NCBI GenBank assembly: GCA_036346225.1
Contig: JARFIW010001320.1
Location: 1,922,001 to 1,986,000, forward strand
DNA length: 64,000 bases
Origin: Platerodrilus igneus
Taxonomy: Eukaryota; Arthropoda; Insecta; Coleoptera; Lycidae
Direction of reading: 5' to 3'
Shown here piece after piece: positions 59,982 through 64,000 of this stretch. The number at the start of each line of letters is the position of its first letter. Position 1 is the stretch's first letter. A model generated the notes under the pieces. The model saw nothing but the letters and a program-made list of their open reading frames with translations, was not told the origin of the DNA and did not search any database. Both the position numbers and the translations under genes were made by a program.

Positions 59982-60689
59982 TGGCGCAGCGTTAGGATTC
60001 CAGAAGGGCACCGGCGATTCCAAGATAGAATAACAGATAGTCGTGAATTCCAATTCTGTGTCTGGAAGAAAACCAATTGGACGAAGTACAAAAATCAATC
60101 AAGTCCAATAACAAAAAAAAATACTATATTGGAACTGGCAATCAAATTACTGTAAGTACCATAAGTTCATTTTCCTAACCATTGTCAATTTCACATTGAT
60201 ATTAGCTAGTAAGAAACAAAAGAATTTTTATATACGCATTCATATGTACAATTTTATGATCGCAATTTATTACTATTATTTCTGAAAGAATTTACTGAGC
60301 AAAGTCTGAAACTTATTTTAACAAAGGTGTAGTATTATAAAACAATTCTTTGTACAATTTTATTACAGCAATTATTATTTAGAAAAATTTAAAAAACTGA
60401 CTTCTCATCACATTTATAAAGGTTTATAATTAAACACTTTCACTGCAACGAAAATATATAGTTACAAGCATTTATGTACTTTTTATTGCAAAAATGAAAT
60501 AATTATTTAACAGAAGTATGAAACTGATGTAATTATAACCAATGTTATTAAATTACACACAATATACGTAAAGATACGTGATTTTTTAAATAACTATAAT
60601 ACAAACTCGACTGAAAAATAATTATAGAAATGAACTCTAAAAATTTAAAACTGATCTAGATTCAATTCCCTTATATTAAGGCAACCGGG

Positions 60690-61500
60690 CGCTATTAAGT
60701 ATTTTTATTACTGCTTGCGAAACATTTTTAAAATCTTTTATAAACAAGGTGACGTTCAACGCATCATCTTGCTTTTACGCCTAATACTCAGAAAATTAAG
60801 CGGCAGAACATTAACATTGATTGCGAGCGCCGATGACCTTGTAGAGTGGGACGACTTTAAACGAATATTAATAGAATATTTCGGAGATCAAAGAAATATC
60901 AAATGTCTTGTCCGAGATTTAATAAATTTACTGATGGAAACTAACCAATTACCCTACCAATTCGGTATGAAATGTCAAGACGTACGGAGTTTAATTTTCA
61001 CCAAACTAAAAATTGAAGAACTTGACTAAAACATTCGTTACTAAAGACAAAGATGTACGACGAAATTGCCTTAGACACATACATCAATGCATTACATGAA
61101 CAGCTATTAGATAAAATAAGATTTCAACATCCCAAAAATTTAGAAGAAGCGATGAACATGATTGTAGAAGAGGAAAACGTTCTGTATTAGAGAAATAGAC
61201 TACATAATCCTAACGCGAATAAAAATTACTCACCGATGAAAACAATACAAACCTCAAGACAAATACCTACACAACCGAAATTTACGCCATTTAACGCACC
61301 GACGAACCAATCTCGAATAAACAATTGAAACTTTAGTAACACAAATTTCCACAACCAATTTGGACAATTTTCAAAGCAAACATTTAACTCAAACCTTACA
61401 AAACCCACATTCACACCAAGGTTTAATCAAAACGCAAATCAACCAGGGCAAATATTTGGCGCAAACCCCAACAAAAACAAGTAAACGATAACAAGTAGCA
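60690..61500 (+). pseudogene. gag: Errantivirus-like gag remnant, second unit
   Basis: The frame 60715-61029 includes LLRLILRKLSGRTLTLIA, DDLVEWDDFKRILIEYFGDQ, LVRDLINLLMETNQLPYQFG and CQDVRSLIFTKLKIEELD, the order found in gypsy-group Gag capsids. It has no ATG at its start, is closed by a stop at 61027-61029, and resumes (YDEIALDTYINALHEQL, NMIVEEEN) to about 61190. From there an Asn/Gln/Thr/Phe-rich stretch to about 61480 fits the nucleocapsid end of this group, which lacks zinc knuckles. Sequence then jumps to LTR3. Confidence 0.78.
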
Positions 61501-61675
61501 ATTATTACAAACCAACTCCTGTGGACACTTCATCTGGTAGCACCAGACAGAATACCAAAATATCTCAAATTAGACCCGATTAGACCCAAAAACGAAACTT
61601 CATTTCCGAGGAACTATTTCACCAAGAATAATTATGCAAACTCCAATAGAGACGATGAAACAAATCATTCAAATC

Positions 61676-61903
61676 ATTTGAGCTTTACAACTTTAACATT
61701 GTTGGTTGTTCAAGCTACTCATTTGTAAATATTAATTATTAATTAGTGATTAGTAACTTTAATTAATTTTGATTTACTACGTTAATGAAATAGCGTACCT
61801 ATTCTTGAAACCATTTGGAATCTCTGTATAAATAAATTTGATAGAAGTGTTTTTAGAAGAAAAGTCTTTAAAAAAAAAGCTCGCAAAGGCCCAAAACCTA
61901 TCT
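61676..61903 (+). repeat. Errantivirus-like LTR3, 5'-truncated
   Basis: Matches the last 230 bases of LTR2 from GAGCTTTACAACTTTAACAT to AAAACCTATCT. No primer site follows; instead CGCGCCAG, which fits the target-site flank. Confidence 0.85.
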
Positions 61904-61909
61904 CGCGCC

Positions 61910-62647
61910 AGTAGGTCTAGCATATAATAATCTTTGTTTAGTAGTATAAGAGACTATTATTCTAAAAAAGTAGAGATCAGGAAATAACCTGTTTTTAATC
62001 GAGTTCCAAAAGTTCTGCGAGTATTGTGAAGTTTAGTTATAAAAAGGCGCCAGAATGTGTCGTTTGGGTTTCCAGTGTAGTGAGGAAGCACAACTAAACA
62101 CAAAGCAATTGATTTATGTATAACGAACGTCCAAACGGAAGTGAGTCAAACAATGCAGCCTAGTAGTGAAGCTCGCTGAAATCATTTCTGTAGGACAGTT
62201 TGTCTACGATGTAAGGTAGCATCGATTCTAATAAATGATTGAATTGTTATACCTAGGATTTGTGTAAAGTAGTCATTTAGCGCTCTGGGTTGTATGAATA
62301 GCGAAGCGGTCAACATTCCAGGGAATTCATTGTCCTCAAGGAAAGTGGACGAACCGATTGTGAGCCGAGTATAGTTTAGAATAGGTCACGTGTGTTACGG
62401 TTAGGTATTCAGGCTTAGTAAATTTAAGAGCAATGACAATTAATATCCACTATTTCGCGATGTACTATAATTAGTTTCATAAGTAGTGTAGGGTCGAGCT
62501 AATAATTAGTTATACGAGCTGATTTCCTTATTTCTTTTATACTTTTATTAAGTATTACTACAATAAAGGTTTATACAGAAGTAAAACTGTTCTTATTTAC
62601 TCTATTTCATTCACGTTGAAAGAACCTTGTTTGACGGGAAAGCCTCA
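61910..62647 (+). repeat. Candidate 5' LTR of another gypsy-type element
   Basis: TATAAAAAG at 62038-62046 and AATAAA at 62562-62567 are spaced as LTR promoter and polyadenylation signals. The end CCTCA at 62647 is followed by TTTGGCGCGCAAC, a primer-site-like motif (TGG at 62650). The left edge is not defined and no second copy exists in the window, so this is an inference from signals. Confidence 0.45.
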
Positions 62648-62747
62648 TTTGGCGCGCAACTGTGAGACGTGAGATTTAGAAAGATAATAATTGTTAATGC
62701 TTATACTACGCTCTAGATTAGGATAGAATTGCATTTTACTGTAAACA

Positions 62748-63150
62748 ATGACTAGATGCAAAAGCAAAAAGACAAAAGCATAAGTGCAAAATTCGAGTGC
62801 TGAAAGCGACGAGGTATTTTTAAACTTAACTACGCTTATGAAAAAGAGTAATGCAAATCTGAAACCCAACAACGAAATATTGAATGCAAATTTTGCCGTA
62901 CTTGCTGACAATAGTTGAAGATTAAATGGGGGCATTGGGGATATTCAGGCGAGTCTGAAAATTTTAAAATTCAATTTGGAGGGAACTGCTAAGTAATTTA
63001 GAGGCCGTTAGCGAACAGCCTGATAGGATAGTAAATGAGGGTCAATTAATTAACACCCCAAGGATAAGTGGCTTCCAATATTTAAGTGTTTAGAAAGAAT
63101 TGGGGGCAACTCGAACAATTTTAAACCGAATGGTCGTATAAACCCGATTA
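62748..63150 (+). pseudogene. gag: Candidate gypsy-type gag N-terminus
   Basis: After an ATG at 62748 and a basic start (MTRCKSKKTKA) the frame breaks and continues with SSAESDEVF, NEILNANFAVLADN and GGIGDIQASLK. This looks like the charged, helix-forming N-terminus of Gag from elements with long leaders. Stops at several points; the domain core is not reached before similarity fades near 63150. Confidence 0.4.
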
Positions 63151-63156
63151 CGTTTG

Positions 63157-64000
63157 TTACGTTTATTTTCGGCAATAATTGGTTATTTTATTTACAATAA
63201 TTTTCAACTCAAATCCTTTGCTAATTAATTATCCGTTTATCTAAATTCCCTGTCCACGGTTAAATAAAAGCGTCGATTTATAATTAAAAAGGAATACGCT
63301 GGCTAATAATTTTCAACTAAAATCCACTTTGCTTCTAAAACGAAACTTTATTCGATAAATTAAATATCCTTTATATGTTACTTGGTAAATACTTCCGCAA
63401 ATCAAGAATAAATTGTACTTCTCAAAATTCCCTAACGTAAAGTTTACGCTATACCCAGATAAATCGATAACGTGTTCCAAATATCCGATAATTGCTTCTT
63501 ATGTGTTTTCCGTCGGAGCAATTCGTCGAATTTAAGCTGCGTATTATCCCAATATAAACTGTGTTCTTCCAGGTTCAATTCTGAATAGAAATATTACTTT
63601 GAACTCTGGTCACTGGCTGAACGAAATTGATTTTATTTGCTTTCCAATCTACACAACGGAGACACGTGTTGAAATGTTTGGTTGTTTCCGTTTTTCGTTA
63701 TGCAAATTTCGCGCATGCAATACGGCGTGGTAGGTAGTTAGGGTTTGTATAAAATTGAATTATTCGTCGTAATTAAATTAATTTTTACTGGTAATTGTTC
63801 TAGCTTCTTCCGGTGGCCTTAAAGCCACGGTGAATGGTCGTCCCTTGCTGTAATGGGAGGCCAAGTGCGTTCCTTCTCGGTGTAGGCCCACCTACTTGTT
63901 GCCGTGGACCAGCTAGTGGCTCAACCCCTATATCTCTGCAACTTCGAGGGTGTGTTTTCTTTCTCATCATTTACGATTACGACCATATCGGTTGGGATTT
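63157..64000 (+). repeat. Third, diverged copy of the inverted-arm family
   Basis: Starts TGTTACGTTTATTTTCGGC like 8019. Matches include GAATACGCTGGCTAATAATT against 8113-8123, TAATTGCTTCTTATGTGTTTTCC near 63490 against 8228-8250, and the block AATGGTCGTCCC...GGGAGGCCAAGT...GTAGGCCCACC at 63833-63903 against 8335-8385 and the minus strand of 12270-12350. It runs off the window end. Confidence 0.65.

Larger units (their letters stand above)
56678..61903 (+). mobile_element. Recombined errantivirus-like (gypsy-group) element with three LTRs
   Basis: Order: LTR1 (56678-57278), primer site, gag, protease scrap, env tail, LTR2 (59332-59981), primer site, gag, then a 5'-truncated LTR3 ending near 61903. 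LTRs start AGTTACATAT and are followed by TGGCGCAG, typical of insect errantiviruses. Flanks are CGCA before LTR1 and CGCG after LTR3, a near-match 4-bp target duplication. Two units sharing a middle LTR are what homologous LTR recombination between two copies would leave. Reverse transcriptase, integrase and most of env are deleted from both units, so it is defective. Confidence 0.85.

Overview
The window is AT-rich eukaryotic DNA with no bacterial-style operons and no recognisable host gene. It is best explained as arthropod, very probably insect, repeat-rich DNA. The evidence is the set of mobile elements: a BEL/Pao element, Ty3/gypsy relatives, errantivirus-type LTRs that start AGTTAC and are followed by a TGGCGCAG primer site, an insect-type Tc1/mariner element, and jockey/LOA/R1-like LINEs. 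The species cannot be named from sequence alone. All calls come from reading motifs and comparing parts of the window with each other; no search was run.

Layout. 1-2113 and 14894-17013 are near-identical 2.1-kb direct repeats (R1a, R1b), each ending in the left end of a mariner element; only R1b keeps the whole element (16968-18280). Between them lie an 808-bp direct repeat pair (2243-3050, 3736-4544), a rearranged gypsy-type gag with zinc knuckles and a long 13-residue repeat tract (4.7-6.8 kb), a large imperfect inverted repeat (8019-9112 against 11708-12860) whose spacer holds a hairpin, a hammerhead-ribozyme-like core and a LINE 3' end, and an internally deleted BEL element with intact target duplication (12871-14130). 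18283-22445 is a LOA/jockey-type LINE with a long 5' region, ORF1 and ORF2 but no 3' end.

23170-31440 and 34130-49728 are two copies of a block of about 8 kb built from divergent 3.5-4-kb modules and separated by a gypsy gag-RT remnant (31.3-33.75 kb). The second copy is split by a clean, young, minus-strand LTR element (36383-44228) with 1.9-kb near-identical LTRs that carries gag but no recognisable pol. The undisrupted site survives in the first copy. 49760-51000 (minus) is another LINE fragment. 51.0-56.6 kb is mostly unassigned, with a tRNA-like SINE candidate (53.2-53.56 kb) and a weak integrase remnant (55.0-55.7 kb). 56678-61903 is a recombined errantivirus-like array with three LTRs, gag twice, one protease scrap and one env tail. 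61.9-63.15 kb looks like the 5' LTR, primer site and gag start of another gypsy-type element, and 63157-64000 is a third copy of the inverted-arm family.

The parts do not form a pathway. They are nested and broken elements on both strands, as expected of heterochromatin or a transposon graveyard. Only the 36383-44228 element and the mariner look young. Many copy-to-copy differences are homopolymer length changes, so some frameshifts may be assembly errors.
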